Shown here piece after piece: positions 62,475-64,000 of a stretch of 64,000 bases of DNA. Location: assembly GCF_001402875.1 (NCBI RefSeq), contig NZ_CP012946.1:1280001-1344000 (forward strand), in the 5' to 3' direction. This stretch comes from Blastochloris viridis. GTDB taxonomy: Bacteria; Pseudomonadota; Alphaproteobacteria; Rhizobiales; Xanthobacteraceae. The translations under genes were made by a program, and so were the position numbers. The notes under the pieces were generated by a model. The model ran no database searches and was not told the DNA's origin. It saw nothing but the letters and a program-made list of their open reading frames with translations. Position 1 is the stretch's first letter. Every line of letters begins with the position of its first letter.

Positions 62475-64000
62475 TCACAGATTGCGCCGGGCGCGCTCGA
62501 TCGCCGCCGCCATCTCGGCGGTGATCTGCGATTGCGCGCGGCGGAAGGACGACGCGTCTGGCGTCGTGACGTTGAAGGTCAGCACCACCGGGACCTCGCG
62601 GCCGCGCTGATAATCGGCCGCCTCACGCCGGCTCAGCACCCGCTCGCCACGCTGCAGGATGGCCGGCACCTCGTCGGGCTTGAGATAGGCGCCATCGTGG
62701 AGCCGTGGCGCACCGGCGAAGGCAAGCGCCGGAACCATGCGCGATGCCCCGCCGGCGCCGACGAGACCGCCGCCGTGATAGATCGGTGAGCCGAACATCT
62801 GGCTGGCGGCGGCGACCGGCCCGGAGGTCGATCCGACGCCGCCGAACAAGCCGGCGAACAGCCCGCCGCCACCGGACAGTCCGGACGTGAGGCCGCCGAG
62901 AAGCTGGCGGATCTGAAGCCGGACAAGATCGGCGACGATCGAATCGACGAGGCTCTTCCACTGGAACTTGCCGGTGGTCACCATCGTCACGAGGGCGTCC
63001 TCGATGTGCCCAAGCGCGCTTCTTGTGGCCTGCTCGGCCACCTTGGCGGCGTTGCTCACGTCCTCCATGTAGTTGTTGATCGCCCGGCGCACGCCCGAGG
63101 CGGCATCGGTCGCCTTGGCGAGCGCAGCCTTCTCGCCCTTTTCCATCTCCTCGCGGGCGTGGGAGACGGCCCGCGCATAGGTCTCCTGGTCGATCGCGCC
63201 GGAGGCGAGCAGGCCATTCAATTTCTCAATGGTCGCGGCGTATTTCTCGGCCGGGGTCCAGATCTCCTCGGTCACCTTCTTGACCTCGCGGAGGATCTCC
63301 TTGCGCCGGCGTTCTGCCTCGCGCGCCTCATCGGTCTTCGACGCGCTCTTCTCAAGTGCGGCGATCCGCTGCTGTTCGAGGTCGCGGGATGCGGCGAGCG
63401 CGGCGTCGATCTCGGCCCGGTTCGAGCCATCGGGGAGAAGGGTCGCCCGGATCGTCTCCCGCCGATGCTCTTCTTCGGCGCGAGCGCGTGCGATCTTCTC
63501 GGGCAGGCTGTCATAGGCCTGCCCAGCCTTGTCAATCTCCGCGACGATGCCCTTGAGCGTGTCGCGGCGGCGCTCGTCCTGGGCCGCCTGCGCACCGGCG
63601 CGGGCGGTGTCGACGGCCTCGACCTCGGCCCGGCCCTGGGCGATCAGGCTGTCAACCCGCCCGCTGAGCCGGTCCACCTCGCGCTGCCAGGACTCGGCGA
63701 GCGCGCGGTCGACATCGAGACCCGTCTGCCGGGCGGTCGCCCGGGCGTCGTCGAGCTGCTTCTGCGCCTCGAGGAGCTGCCGGTTCGCCTCGACCACCTG
63801 CCGGCCAAGGTCGGCCGCATCAAGAGCACCGGTGAGGCGTTGCGCACCCTTGGCGATGTTGTCGAGCGCGAACCGGACGGCGTCGTGCGTTCCGGTCACG
63901 AGGACGAACTTCTTCAAGAGGTCGCCGACGGCATCGGAGGCGCGGAAGAAGGCGCCCGCCAGACCGCTGCCTTCGGCACGCCCGGCGCCGCCCACCTGTT
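62475..64000 (-). CDS. Phage tail tape-measure protein, C-terminal part (runs off window)
   Basis: At least 506 residues of a tape-measure protein; the 5' end lies beyond the window. The visible part has long charged coiled coils (VEANRQLLEAQKQLDDARAT…, AEEEHRRETIRATLL), then a Gly-rich hydrophobic stretch (GGLTSGLSGGGGLFAGLFGG), and a C-terminal lambda-type tail with PDASSFRRAQSQITAEMAAA and IERARRNL. It would set tail length. It lies first in the visible tail operon, before DUF2460. Confidence 0.87.
   Translation of the reverse strand, partial: QVGGAGRAEGSGLAGAFFRASDAVGDLLKKFVLVTGTHDAVRFALDNIAKGAQRLTGALDAADLGRQVVEANRQLLEAQKQLDDARATARQTGLDVDRALAESWQREVDRLSGRVDSLIAQGRAEVEAVDTARAGAQAAQDERRRDTLKGIVAEIDKAGQAYDSLPEKIARARAEEEHRRETIRATLLPDGSNRAEIDAALAASRDLEQQRIAALEKSASKTDEAREAERRRKEILREVKKVTEEIWTPAEKYAATIEKLNGLLASGAIDQETYARAVSHAREEMEKGEKAALAKATDAASGVRRAINNYMEDVSNAAKVAEQATRSALGHIEDALVTMVTTGKFQWKSLVDSIVADLVRLQIRQLLGGLTSGLSGGGGLFAGLFGGVGSTSGPVAAASQMFGSPIYHGGGLVGAGGASRMVPALAFAGAPRLHDGAYLKPDEVPAILQRGERVLSRREAADYQRGREVPVVLTFNVTTPDASSFRRAQSQITAEMAAAIERARRNL

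Overview
The window looks like a GC-rich alphaproteobacterial chromosome, most likely Hyphomicrobiales (Rhizobiales). This is judged from base composition, from the small-molecule metabolism genes at the left end, from gene-transfer-agent-like siphophage tail genes, and from a DUF2924/serine-recombinase module of a kind common in that group. The genus cannot be fixed from the sequence alone.

Layout: (1) 1-8.7 kb is ordinary chromosome: aldo/keto reductase and MFS exporter, a LysR regulator, two short-chain dehydrogenases, then a leftward run of four predicted exported enzymes (two alpha/beta hydrolases, a carboxymuconolactone-decarboxylase-like protein, a cupin). (2) 8.95-18.4 kb is the 3' part of a prophage late region read leftward: tail genes followed by a GH108 endolysin and two holin-like genes. 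It stops abruptly at a start codon at 18409. (3) 18.4-24.1 kb is a mobile-element junction zone: an orphan nuclease-like gene, an IS3-family insertion, a DUF2924 / large serine recombinase / HTH module, the 3' half of an initiator-tRNA-Met-like sequence (probable att site) and a 44-nt perfect hairpin. (4) 24.1-34.9 kb is a leftward four-gene operon with DruA (DUF4338) at its start and a giant DruE-like helicase (DEAD/H plus DUF1998) at its end. This is a Druantia-type anti-phage system whose two middle genes I do not recognise. (5) 35.9-51.3 kb is a rightward BREX type 3 operon (brxR-like WYL regulator, brxF, brxC, an extra Schlafen/AlbA_2 ATPase gene, pglX, brxHII, pglZ, brxA), tightly overlapped throughout. 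(6) 51.25-64 kb is a second, closely related prophage late region with the same tail genes, more of the tail upstream, and a different lysis cassette (TIGR02594-type hydrolase, holin-like protein, Rz/Rz1 spanins).

The two prophage segments share about 7.5 kb in direct orientation (10917-18409 and 53119-60605), offset by 42.20 kb. They bracket both defence systems and the recombinase module. The defence genes therefore sit in a unit that homologous recombination could excise, amplify or transfer, and whose arrangement resembles a single-crossover (Campbell-type) integration. The observations most worth following are the Druantia variant with unfamiliar middle genes, the extra AlbA_2 ATPase inside BREX-3, the AT-rich mosaic core of pglX, and the direct-repeat bracketing of the whole island.
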